A DNA stretch of 64,000 bases from Gymnopus androsaceus JB14 (taxonomy: Eukaryota > Basidiomycota > Agaricomycetes > Agaricales > Omphalotaceae). Shown here piece by piece: positions 11,701 to 21,653 of the stretch. The translations under genes and the position numbers were made by a program. Below the pieces are notes generated by a model. That model saw only the letters and a program-made list of their open reading frames with translations, ran no database searches and was not told the DNA's origin. The stretch covers positions 248,001 to 312,000 of the forward strand of contig ML769396.1 in assembly GCA_009733575.1 (NCBI GenBank). Direction: 5' to 3'. Position 1 is the first letter of the stretch. The number at the start of each line of letters is the position of its first letter.

Positions 11701-13340
11701 CATGAATACGCTTGGTATGCCCTCTCAATTCATCTTTAAGAGTCCTTTTGCGTTCCAAGAGGTCATCGATGTCACCCAAGGCCGTAACATCAGCTTCATG
11801 ATTCATGACTTCGTCTCCAGCTTTCTGCAAGGCCTCCTGCAGGTTGGAAATTTAGCACTCGGACAAGTCATGGTCAGTATAGGATAACTAACCCTAACAG
11901 TCACAAGCTTCTCCTCAATCTTCTCCAGCTGCCTTTTCGCCTTCTCTACATCATCCATCCTTTTCCTCAATTCCTTCTCCTCTACCTTTACGTGAGCCCA
12001 AGCCAACTCGATCTTCAACTCGGCTATCCTCTCCTCTTGCCTCCGAGCCTGAAGAGCTTCCTGGCGTCTGTCAGTGGCATGGCGGAAGGCTTGTTCGAGA
12101 TCGGGAATGGTGTCTTTCTTGTTTTTTAGCACCTTTGCTGTGGTGTGGATGGACGTGAGACATGTCTGATATTCGGACTCGAGTTGCGCTAGCAGTGTTC
12201 CGCGAAGAAAGAACTGCATGAAGAGAGAGGTCAACGGAAGGATAAGAGAGAAAATAAATGATGGCAGACCTTGTATTTATCGGTCATGTTCGCTGCACTC
12301 AAGAACACTCTCGCATTGTCTATGTACGTCAGGTTAGCTCGAACAATAGTCACGAACGGGGGGGAAACGTACCCTGAGTGAGAACCGTCAAGGGATTGTC
12401 GACCTGGATTCCCATATGGTCGCAGATTGCGGAGAGCTCTTCCTTCTTCGTACTGATAACATTATTGGTCTTCGTTCCCTTGATCTTCCAAGTCGAACTA
12501 CCCTCCTTGGTGAATCGACGTGTGATTACGATCGATTTTCCGTACTCTTGAGGTTTGTACGCTTCTTCACCTTGGTTTTTTAAAGTGATAGTGACTTCGG
12601 AAACCCTGAAACCGATTAACAGCTTTACGAAGTATCATTGAATATTACATACGATTGACCCTCGCGAATGAACGATTTGAGCCCGGAACCTCGACCAGTG
12701 GAGTTACTTTTGCCTCCTAGAGCGATAGTTATGGCGGATAAGACAGCACTTTTACCACCTAAAAGGTGATAAGTCATTTATGTCTCTAAGGCCTGAATCC
12801 TTGATTACACGTACTTCCGTTGTGTCCTATGGATTACCCTAGATCAGGAAATCTTCCAGAAATTCTTAGTATAATGATCTCACCGATGATAAAGTTGATT
12901 TGGGGGCCAAACTTAAAGACCAAGGCTTTGTGGCACATGAACTGATACATCTCAATTTTCTCAATAATTCCATGTTCAGCGATTCCCTGAGAAGATACAT
13001 GAATCGATTAAAATCGTAGAAAGAAAGAAGAAAAGAACGAAAACCTCACCCCAACAACACCCCGCTTTGCATCAAAAGATTCTTCGACTATCCTCCCATA
13101 CTTTGCCTCAAACTCCTCCTCATCCGTAAGATCAGAGAGATCATCCATTCTTTGGTCTTCGTCTAAAGACGAATCCCTATCCTCTGAGACTGCGCGTTCC
13201 TTTCCTTTACCCTTGCTTCGCTGAGAGCGAGGATTGTGTTCAGCATCAATGTCGTTGTCGATCTCGCGACCATCATCGGTACGAGCACGTTTAGAAGCCG
13301 GAAGAGAGCTCTTATCGTGGTCCCCACGACGTTTAGGCAT
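8719..13340 (-). CDS. smc6: SMC6, subunit of the SMC5/6 DNA-repair complex
   Basis: Nuclear ATPase of the SMC5/6 complex, which acts in recombination repair and restart of stalled forks. The ATG at 13340 begins a basic and acidic tail (MPKRRGDHDK...). It is followed by EKIEMYQFMCHKALVFKFGP and a Walker A loop GHNGSGKSAVLSAI assembled over three exons. Long heptad coiled coils flank a hinge (PLGPLGLHVKVKEPDVW, then FAVTDARDRDTVKKIL). The C-terminal head carries EGTLELRVQTDD, the ABC signature LSGGEKSFSTVCLLL, the Walker B segment RCLDEFDVFMDAVNRR, and the family ending YILITPQDMNNIRIGP...LAMS with TAG at 8719. About twenty short introns were followed. The match over head, hinge and tail is specific to SMC6 rather than SMC5 or the cohesin/condensin SMCs. 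Two gene-structure oddities are listed separately: a 48 nt intron copied from the adjacent exon, and a 12 nt micro-exon. Confidence 0.95.
9106..9153 (-). other. smc6: 48 nt smc6 intron that duplicates the adjacent exon
   Basis: On the minus strand this runs GTGAAAATTC...GATTTTAG and interrupts the ABC signature after LSGG. Splicing it out gives LSGGEKSFSTVCLLLSLW, the conserved form. It aligns without gaps to the exon immediately downstream (9058-9105): 29 of the first 35 bases match. Both borders are AG|GT. It is a multiple of three and has no stop, so retention would insert 16 residues repeating the signature helix. Confidence 0.85.
12815..12826 (-). other. smc6: 12 nt micro-exon in the smc6 Walker A loop
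   Basis: The bases GACACAACGGAA sit between two introns (donor GTGAGAT... to acceptor CCATAG upstream; donor GTACGT to acceptor CTTTTAG downstream). They supply the HNG of the P-loop GHNGSGKS. Skipping the micro-exon keeps the frame but deletes four residues of the nucleotide-binding loop. Confidence 0.75.
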
Positions 13341-14709
13341 TGTTTCGAGTGGCAATTGTTAGTGGTTAAGATGGTAAAGATCAAAAGACGAAATAATCAA
13401 AGTGGCGCTCGTGGCCACTCACGAGCGTCTTTTTGACTTGTACTACGATCGTCAAAAGTCCGTACTACCAATTGAGAAGAATCCATGACTCGACCTTTAC
13501 GATCCATTGTCTAAGATGGTTGTTCTCATCGTTAATATCTCTTTGCAATTTTTATTAGACGATTTTCGAATGTATTCCAGCGAGACACTGACCATTACCT
13601 ACACTGACCATTACCCAGAATCCCAAGGTCAATAACCATAACTTGTTGCAAGGACGAATCCAAGCACATAAGCACATAAGCTCACAAGCAGTTACAGCCA
13701 TGACAGCCCAAGGACTCTCCGTCTCAAAGACACTTTACAACATGCTCCCTATTGCTAGCTGAAAGATACAACCTTTGCTGCTTCCACCTGTGTAGCTTCC
13801 CCAAAAGTTTATCCGGGGCCATGTACCTCCGCGTATCGTCTCCAACCAGGCCAAGATGGGAAGGAATAGGTCCGTGACGTGGATTTGGTGTTTGGCGTAC
13901 CCTGAGCATCATAAGCTTCAGTGCCTTGAATTCGGCTAGTATACTTCACATTTAATCACGACAGGTGGTGCAACGCGTTTTCAATATTCAATGCTCGCAA
14001 CACTACTTTTCAATCCACGTCTCAACCATCGGCAGTTTATTCTTCCAATCTGTATGCTACTAGGCCGCTCATCCTTCGACTTCTCGCTATCATCATTGGT
14101 CTCGGACACTATCCCATAGTCAATTTTGGTTTCGAAAGTGAAGACGACACATATTGGCCGTCAGCTTAGCCCCGTAGACGGTAGTGGTGAGCCGGTACTT
14201 TACTGTAATGGCTTTTTGAACTTGCTAACCTTCCTCGCTACTTTAGATAATATCCTAGCACCATATTTCCTGCCATGACAAAGATGCTAGTGATTTTGGC
14301 TGGACCCCTTCGTGGTGGATTCTTGAACGACGCACAGTATATCCTGCTTCTGCTCGTAGGCGAAGATATGATAGGTTGCGGCTCGAATACAATATTACTG
14401 GTCTGTCCCGAGAGCCTACAGGTACTTTGAAGCTCGATACATTTGGCCAAAGGTTTATGTCTTTCCTTAGCCTTGCTCAAGATCCCCTGTCTGACCAGCT
14501 CCTTTCTGCTTCTCATTTTTCACTGTCAGCTTTTTTCTGGAGCCGTTCACTGTCCTCGATTGTAGGCTGGTTCGGGGAACTCGGGCAGGCTAATATCGTG
14601 GGAAAGCCCCTATCGTTCCCTATAAAATTCTCGATTCCTCCTTTAAACAACTTGCTCTCGTACACTCACAACCCACTGCATCATAACTGAATTTTATCCA
14701 CTGCTCAAC
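13341..14709. other. Intergenic, no supported gene
   Basis: Lies upstream of smc6 and of the small F-box companion ORF. No recognisable coding exon was found; the short frames at 13724-13912, 14238-14516 and 14376-14690 lack motifs. CCCTATAAAATT near 14619 could be a TATA-type promoter for the ORF starting at 14710. Confidence 0.45.
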
Positions 14710-15066
14710 ATGTCCATCTTTACTGCCTCATTGTCATCGACTTACCTGTCCGACATCGAGAAGAACTCGTCCCTGCTCTCTTCCTTTACCATCCGTGTTC
14801 CCCCTCCTCTCATACTTTCCGACGTCCCTTTAAGAGAGCGTCGTGGTTTTACCGAGTTTATTTCTATTATCCCCCGGCCGGAGCACTTCCAGGACTCCGC
14901 GCCGATGCCTGCAAAGGGCCAGCTTGAACCGAGAGCTGGTGCATTACCTCGCAGAAGACGAGCTTCCTCAAATGCGAAGTCTGTTATTACCCAAGCTATC
15001 ATTTGCGAGTCACGAATTTTTGACTTTGCGAGTAGCGATTCCGATTCGTCTGACGAGGAGGATTAG
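14710..15066 (+). CDS. Small hypothetical protein paired with F-box gene (118 aa)
   Basis: Uninterrupted frame preceded by a TATA-like box about 90 bases upstream. The N-terminal half is neutral, the middle holds a basic patch (GALPRRRRASSNAK), and the tail is very acidic (SSDSDSSDEED). I recognise no family. Evidence that it is a real gene is comparative within the window: partial, mutated copies occur at about 17300-17450 and 29240-29480. The C-terminal pattern VITQA-I-ES--FDF-S-DS--S-DE is kept in the 17.4 kb copy despite base changes. In both this locus and the 17.2 kb copy it is followed by the same AATAAA-like 3' region (CTAATAAAC...). It lies just upstream of an F-box-like gene, and the pair appears to have been duplicated together. 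Function unknown. Confidence 0.5.
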   Translation: MSIFTASLSSTYLSDIEKNSSLLSSFTIRVPPPLILSDVPLRERRGFTEFISIIPRPEHFQDSAPMPAKGQLEPRAGALPRRRRASSNAKSVITQAIICESRIFDFASSDSDSSDEED

Positions 15067-15272
15067 TTGCAGTGTACGATAGAGCCTTTTTTTTACCCAA
15101 GCCAAAGATGGATGAGCATTTTTATACCCCTTTCTTTTATCCTTTTTTGAATCTATTTACTTTCTAATAAACTTGCGTTGCCTCAAATATTTAAGAATTT
15201 GAAAAGCGACGCGGTCGTGAGAAAGGTCAACTCTCCCTCTTCGTTCACCCATCATCTGAACGGACGAACTCG

Positions 15273-16891
15273 ATGCTTCTCTGCTCAAACTGCAATGAAA
15301 CATTCTTCAGAACTCAGATACCTGATTCTTCCCTATTACTCGAAAAGCTACGCTGGGAATCCGGTCCTGCGTCGACTCCACACGCCGAGGACATCCTTCC
15401 AATTCTCCAGAACGCACAGCGAGAGCTCGAAGACTGTGAAAAGCTAATCGAGGCCTCTCGAGCCTCGTAGACAGAGTCTTCGAAGCTACACGGACCAGCT
15501 CCGCTCTCTGCTTTCACCTTTTCGAAAGGTCCCCGACGAGATTTTACGGCGCATCTTGGATGGTTGCTGGGACATGAATCATTTTACGCTGACCTGCAAA
15601 GACGAAGAAACCACAGGTGGTATCAGAGATACCCCTGCATTGACCCTCAGCAGCGTCTGTTCGCGGTGGCGGAGGAATGTATTGTCTATGCCTAGTCTAT
15701 GGTCGGGGATATCGCTGGCATGCCGGCAGTCGATGTCAGGGACCGATGGCTACGACGAAAAGCTCCCCTTTATCCTAGATATTCTCCTCAGGCGAGCACT
15801 ACCACACCCATTGACCATCGCTATTGACGTGGCTGCAGACTTTGAAGACTTTAAACATCCCGTTTTGACTCGTCTAACCAATGATACGCACCGCTGGCGG
15901 AGCTTTACCCTTCAATCTGACACTGATGGACTTCTTTCCCTGTTTGAGCATCGTGATCCTGCTCTCAACCCACCCAATTTTCCTCTCCTGGAAATTTTAG
16001 ACCTTCGAATAATTATGGAGGACGATTCGGATCTAAACATGTTTGTTCATACAGCACCAAAACTGAAGAATATTGTTGTACCTCGTATTCCCACCCGGTC
16101 ATCATTAGAATTCTCTATCTTCGCGCCACTCGCACATCTGGAATTCTGGTTTCCTTACGTGGATGAAATCCAGAACATAACTGACAACTGTCACTGTCTT
16201 CTGTCGCTGAAAACTGAGGAAGCAGTTCATTCAGACGAGGAAGAATCGCCTCCCAACCCTACACCTTGCCGCACCGTAAACTCGCTCATACTCCTTCATG
16301 ACTCTGCCGGATCGAAAGATTGTTCAATTTTTCCATATCTGACGCTTCCTTCATTGAAGACCATCCATCTTGAACGGGGAAACCAAGTCATGCGCCAGGC
16401 TGACTGGACCAACTTCGATTGTTTCATGGCCTTCCTGTCGCGATCTTCCTGCTCATTAACAACTTTGTCCATCCAGAGCTTGGCACTAGCTGACTTGAAA
16501 CTCATTGTTCTTCTCACTCATCTTCCGACATTGCTTGACCTCTGCGTTGATGACAGCTATGTCCTACCAGAGGCTAGTCCTATAACAGACCAATTTATCG
16601 ACAGCCTTCATGTCCATCGCACTAATTCCCATCGTCCGATCATCCCGAGATTGCAATTTTTAAAGCTGGATGTTGGTGCGAGCACCTTCGGAGATGCATC
16701 AGTCACGGATATGGTCCGGTCTCGGTGGCTTCCTAAATTCCGAGTTAGTGGAGGAATCGGAGCCCTTGGTAGACTGTCTGCGGGAGTTTACGATCAGGTT
16801 TCGAAATCGAGAAGAGGTAGAGGGTGTGTATGAGCCACTGGAGGACATCGAGAGGGATGGCATGCGAGCTGTCGTGTTATGGAAGAATTGA
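15273..16891 (+). pseudogene. F-box-like protein gene with two frameshifts
   Basis: Paralogue of the intact gene at 39661-41310 and nearly identical over most of its length. The frame opens at 15273 with MLLCSNCNETFFRTQ (a CxxC pair), continues through a short coiled-coil region, then is interrupted near 15452-15465 by one extra base relative to the paralogue (TAG at 15468). The second frame carries the F-box-like segment FRKVPDEILRRIL and NDTHRWRSF, then leucine-rich-like repeats. A second shift near 16735-16760 separates it from the tail VDCLREFTIRFRNREEVEGV. Family members are putative substrate adaptors of SCF ubiquitin ligases. It is either a young pseudogene or a gene with sequencing indels. 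Confidence 0.75.
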
Positions 16892-17216
16892 ACTTGGAGG
16901 GTCGTCACTTGTCGTTGACTTCCTTTGCCTTCGCCTGCGCGTTGTGAAGTCTTCGACCGAAACTCTCAGAGTGTGCTATTCATGAATATACATCTTTGTT
17001 TCGAATCCGTAAAAAAACAGTACTTGTTTATACTGAATCGGATATCTATCTGTGTGACGGTTCCAGCAGATTGGTATCGTAAGTGATTCTCGAAAGTGAT
17101 TCTCGAAAGGAATATCCTCTCTAAGCCTAAGCGTTTTCCTCGTCAGTTTCTTCGGTGCGCGACGGATTCCAGTACCAAATTACTTCTAGTCCCCACTACT
17201 TGATGCTTCTACCATT

Positions 17217-17569
17217 ATGCTCAACGTTGACCAAACCGATGCACTCAACTCTCAATCGAATCAGGATCTCCAGGAAAACGAATCCTATGAAAAGAACTAC
17301 GAGGAATTATGTGCATTACCTCGCAGAAGACGGCTTCCTCAAGTGCGAACCCCGTTATTACCCAAGCTACCATTTTCGAGTCGAAAAAATTCGACTTTTC
17401 TGGTCGTGATTCCTATGCGTCTGACGACGAACGAGGAATACTAGTTGCAGTTTACACTAGAGCTTTTGTTTTACCCAAATCAAAGATGGACAAGCGTATT
17501 TTTTACCCCTTCCCGTTTTTCTTTTTTGAATCTACTTCTTTTCTAATAAACCCGTGCTGCTTAAGTTGA
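17217..17569 (+). pseudogene. Chimeric fragment: F-box gene start joined to small-ORF tail
   Basis: The first 27 or so residues (MLNVDQTDALNSQSN...ESYEKNYEE) match the start of the F-box relic at 41498. The following bases match the basic and acidic tail of the 118-residue ORF at 14710 (ALPRRRR, then VITQATIFESKKFDFSG in another frame after a one-base deletion). Its 3' flank (TTTGAATCTACTTCTTTTCTAATAAACC) also matches the 3' flank of the small ORF. It looks like a recombination product between two members of the duplicated cluster. Confidence 0.6.
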
Positions 17570-17773
17570 AGTAAAGTACTATTGTATCGTGAGTCTGGAG
17601 AACGCAGTGTGGAATGAAATGATTAGCTCCAAATGATATTGCGGCATGTGTCTTCAAGCGGTTTGGATGGTAGTTCAGATGCTCAACGGTTTATCTTCGC
17701 AAACTTATCGGAGACTAATCAATTAGTGAGATCGCAAAGTGCATAGAATGACTATAAACTTGTGCACTTTGCA

Positions 17774-19396
17774 CTAAATCTTCCACATTACAACGAATTT
17801 TATTCCTTCCTTTCTGATATCGACCAAGGGTTGATATACGCCTTTGACCTCCTCCCGATTACGGAACCACATCGTAAACTCCCGTAGACAGTCCACTGGG
17901 AGTGTCCCCTTCGCAGGAGTAGGGCTCTCGGAGAGCTTCGGGATCCACCGAGACTGAACCATCTCTATCACCAACTTGTCCTCGAAGGTATTCGCACCAA
18001 CATTCAACGTCAGAGAACATAGTCTCGGGGAGATGGGCAAGGTCTGTCGATGAAGAGGGCTATAACGATAAGGATGAAGACTCTCTACAAGTTGCACTGT
18101 TATAGGGCTGTTTTCCGTCGGAACATTGGTGTCGTTTAGAGTGAGGTTCGATAGAGTCGGGACTTGAATAAGGAGTTGAACAAGGTTGGAGTCGGACAGA
18201 GCTAGACTCTGAATGGAGAGAGTGGTCAGGGGGAAGGATGACCGCTGCACAAATGCCATGAAAGGGTCAAAATGGACCCAGGAAGATGTGTTCCGTGAGA
18301 TGAAGTGATGTGAGGGCTCGAGATGCAGATTCTGCAGTGATGGGAATTTGAAGTACTTGAACACTGAAGGGCCAGTGCCATGGTCACCATTCCAGATAGA
18401 AAGCGTGTCTATCGTCGACGAGGTGATGGATATAGGCACAGCGGACGGTTCCCAGTATCCGTCATCTGATTTACAAGCTTCTTCAATTTTCAAAAAAGCG
18501 AGATTGAAAGTCACATCAAAGAGAGCTTGCAATTCACCATCCTCAACCATAACAGGTGAGATTGAACCTGGCAGTATCAAGCTCTTCAGCCTTGGTGCTG
18601 TGTCAGTAAACCAGGACAGATCCCCCTGAAAGACATGAATGATCTCCAAGTCTTCCAGGAAAGGAAAGGTAGGTCGTGCGTCAAGTGGATCATCCACAAA
18701 CATAGAATAGAGGTTATAAGCTTCAGAGAAATAGGTGAAGTTGCGCCAGCGATGTGTATGGTCCACTAGATGAGTCAAAACAGGCCCGGTATGATGGGAT
18801 TCTGCTCTACCAATGCGGACAGTCAAATCCAGTAGAGATGGTAGTGATCGGGTGAAGAATTTATTTAGAGCGAAGATAATCTTCGCATCCTCCATTTCAT
18901 GTAACTGTGTCCTTTGGAAATCCACCAGTACCCTAGACCATAGACTAGGCATAGAAAGTCCATTTCTCCGCCAACGCGAACAAACACTGCTAACAGCCAA
19001 AGCAGGCTTATCTCTGAGATCGTCTATAGCGTCCAGTGACTGGACACTAGACACAAGAAAGCGATTTGTGTCGCAGTAATGAAAGATGAATCGCAAAATC
19101 TCATCCGGAATCTTTCGGATAGGAGAAAGTAGAGATTGAACTTCCGTCACATAGGCCTGCAATAGCTCCTGGTTGGTAGTCCATAACACACTGCAATTCG
19201 GACATCCTAGATGGCGATGAATCTCGGATTCATGATTCTTTAGGTCACGTTTTGCGCGTTGGAGGATTAAGGCGACCTCTGTGGGCTGAACTGATGCAGG
19301 CCCTGATTCCCAGCGCAGTTTTTCGAGTATTAAAGAGCGATCCACGTCGATTTGAGGTGTGACGAGGGCTCTATTGCAGTGTGAGCAGGGATGCAT
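17774..19396 (-). CDS. F-box-like domain protein (540 aa), intact
   Basis: Single uninterrupted frame. The N-terminus MHPCSHCNRALVTPQ has a CxxC pair, then a helical stretch ILEKLRWESGPASVQPTE and a second CxxC (CPNCSVLW). The F-box-like segment LLSPIRKIPDEILRFIFHYC lies at roughly residues 90-110. After it come AVSSVCSRWRRNGLSMPSLW, DHTHRWRNF and irregular leucine-rich repeats to the end. This layout is the common Agaricomycete F-box-like family, presumed to link targets to an SCF E3 ligase through SKP1. It is a diverged paralogue of the two plus-strand copies at 15.3 and 39.7 kb and lies tail-to-tail with the first. Target unknown. Confidence 0.8.
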   Translation of the reverse strand: MHPCSHCNRALVTPQIDVDRSLILEKLRWESGPASVQPTEVALILQRAKRDLKNHESEIHRHLGCPNCSVLWTTNQELLQAYVTEVQSLLSPIRKIPDEILRFIFHYCDTNRFLVSSVQSLDAIDDLRDKPALAVSSVCSRWRRNGLSMPSLWSRVLVDFQRTQLHEMEDAKIIFALNKFFTRSLPSLLDLTVRIGRAESHHTGPVLTHLVDHTHRWRNFTYFSEAYNLYSMFVDDPLDARPTFPFLEDLEIIHVFQGDLSWFTDTAPRLKSLILPGSISPVMVEDGELQALFDVTFNLAFLKIEEACKSDDGYWEPSAVPISITSSTIDTLSIWNGDHGTGPSVFKYFKFPSLQNLHLEPSHHFISRNTSSWVHFDPFMAFVQRSSFPLTTLSIQSLALSDSNLVQLLIQVPTLSNLTLNDTNVPTENSPITVQLVESLHPYRYSPLHRQTLPISPRLCSLTLNVGANTFEDKLVIEMVQSRWIPKLSESPTPAKGTLPVDCLREFTMWFRNREEVKGVYQPLVDIRKEGIKFVVMWKI

Positions 19397-19542
19397 TTTT
19401 CTGAAGTTCAGTTAGAAGCGAGCGAGTAAAAGGTGGGGTGGAGGTGAAGAATTGGCGGAAAGAAGAAGTGCAAGCGCTTACTGTATGTAAATCTCCCTCG
19501 GCTCTTGCCCGCAGACCTTGGCTGCTTGGCTGGAAGGAAGGA

Positions 19543-19605
19543 AGGAAGTTTGTTTATTACTCGGCATGGTCCCGATAGCGAAACGCCGGTCCTGGAGCAC
19601 GAAAC
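19543..19605 (+). repeat. Dispersed repeat copy 2
   Basis: Second copy of the element at 3366-3427, with AGGAAGGAAGTTTGTTTATT, CTCGGCATG, CGCCGGTCCTGGAGCACGAAA in the same order and a few indels. It sits just upstream of the minus-strand F-box gene. Confidence 0.6.
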
Positions 19606-20011
19606 GGCGCGGTTCGTCACGACCGCAGCACTGCCAGCAGGACCGCAGACTCAGACTCGTATAGAGGCATTGTCCAAAGAATATATCTGAAGAGCGATTT
19701 GAAGTTTTTCTATTTCAATTTGTTGAGTATACTGTATCACTGGATTGCGAGAGGAAGGAGATTTGGAGAACAGCAGCATTATTACTATTAGCGCCGACCT
19801 TAGACGCCTCTTCTTCAACTTCGAATTCCACACGCGATTCTATTCACACTTCCTTCGCAATATTGGCAATTTCAATGCTATAAAGACCTAGAAATCCTTA
19901 TTCATACAAGCGCTTAGCAACAATGCGGGATACGGTACGCTGCACACAAAAATTAATATCATAATTATAATTGACCTTAAAGACATGAACCAGAAATAAT
20001 GCCCATGCCGT

Positions 20012-21023
20012 TCACCAAATCGTTCTCCTCCTTTGCAACCCACGGATTCGCTCTGGTTCCGGCTTGACTCTCATCATCTCCTCTACCGCCCTCTCAAAAG
20101 CATCTCGCAGCTCAAGTTGTTCCATCATCCCATCACATACAGATAATTCTGCTTCTTCCCGCATCTTCTCCAACATAAGCGCGTATTCCTCCCTCGTCAA
20201 CGCTGGTTGGTCTACTCCCCATTCATAGGCAGAGTCGCGATCGCATTCCTCATATTCATAATCATTATCGTATGCTTCCACAGACTCTTCGTCTTCGTAC
20301 TGGAACCCATCAACTGAGCCGCAGTCTTCATCGTTTCCCTGACTGGAATCAGCGTCAGGGGACTCGTCCCCATCGGAAACAGGTTCGGGTTCAGGCATCC
20401 TGTCCTCAGCGGGTGGAACGCTCTGGCAGCGCTCCGGAAGGGTAGGAAGGAATCCGTGCTCTCGCTCCCAGGCAGCAGCACTAGGTGTGCATGGCGTCCG
20501 AGGAGGATATCGACCTGTTGTAATAGCGGTTCGCGGTGTACCGTGATGTCCGTGGCGTCATCCGAGTACCAGGGCTCGTTCCAAATGCGCCAGTGTATCG
20601 TGGTGTGACGCCCTCGTAATGAGGCGTTTGAGGAACCTCGAGCCGATTTACGGTAGTTGGAGTACGTGGAGAGTGGGTCCAGTTATCCTCGTAGGGAGAG
20701 GAAGAGTTAGAATTGGAAGAGCTAGAGCCGGTTGGACTGATGGGACTCGGTGCAATGGGGCTTAAACGACTCGTTGAACTGAGTTTATCTATGCTCCTCT
20801 GTCTAGCGCCCTGTCCTAGTCCCTTCAACGTCAGCTCTCGCTTGGGAACGAGTTTTCCTCGTTCTGTTGACGTTGACATTTCTCGGTATGACTGCTCGTG
20901 TTCGGCGCTGTTGTTCGTGTTCATTTGGTCGTATTCCAACTCGGTATTGGTGCTGAGGCTCAAGCTAGCACCAGTGAACGAATTCGCGAAATGAATTGGT
21001 TCTTCGCAAACGGGGATCGACAT
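20012..21023 (-). CDS. Low-complexity hypothetical protein, probably two exons
   Basis: The ATG at 21023 opens a Ser/Thr/Pro-rich N-terminal half (LSPIAPSPISPTGSSSS and many SP/TP sites). A probable 55 nt intron (GTACTCGG...TTACAACAG, about 20507-20561) then joins it to RYPPRTPCTPSAAAWEREHG and a strongly acidic, Tyr-rich C-terminal half (DGDESPDADSSQGNDEDC, YDNDYEYEECDRD), ending in a helical segment with charged residues and a basic tail (GLQRRRTIW). Without the intron the first frame stops at MHT-TAG. The many proline-directed sites suggest a phosphoregulated nuclear or cytoskeletal protein, but I recognise no family. The splice junction is inferred from frame restoration only. Confidence 0.5.
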
Positions 21024-21653
21024 AGCCTTGATCTGATAGGTGTTCGTCGTTGGGTTGGTGAATGTGAATAGGCTGTGGTGAATTGGATTGAGACTTCAGA
21101 TGCGGTTTACAATCTGATCAGACACGAATAGCAGTTTCGTTGCAGCGCGCAGGAACGATGTGTAATGGATGAGTTATGGGCCGAAAGAGTTATGTTTAAA
21201 AGTTAATCAATGACCGTCGACCACTTTTATTGACCTTCCAAATCCTTTTGTTCTCCGAATGTGGCAGCCGTTAAGTGGCCTATTATTTCTTTGTTCGGTT
21301 GAGCTGTGTGGCCCATTGGAACTGTGGTGTTTGGCACATGGTCCGAGTTCAGAAATTCATTGTCCGTCGTTTGTTCTTCGCGAGTCGGCCGTCGAAAGCT
21401 TTTCATGATTTCTCACTTGTACCATTCTCTTGCGAGACGATCAACTTGCTGTCGCGCTCTGCTATAATTATCGTGAGCTTGAAGAAGAAGAGAACGAAGG
21501 TCCCAATCCAGGACAAAGCAAGTTAGTTCTTATCTACAGATAAACTGCTATATGTACGCTACATATACCGTGTCTTCTTTATATGATTTCAAGTATAAGA
21601 GCCATCCTCCGCTCTTGAACCCAAACTACTCCCTCAAGACCCTCGCTACCTCA
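21024..21653. other. Intergenic between divergent genes
   Basis: Upstream region shared by the minus-strand hypothetical gene and the plus-strand P450 pseudogene. No gene seen. Confidence 0.4.

Noticed and set aside
20212..20481. Separate 89-residue ORF overlapping the acidic hypothetical protein
   Set aside because: Other-frame shadow of the acidic exon, which has the clearer compositional signal and a frame-restoring intron.
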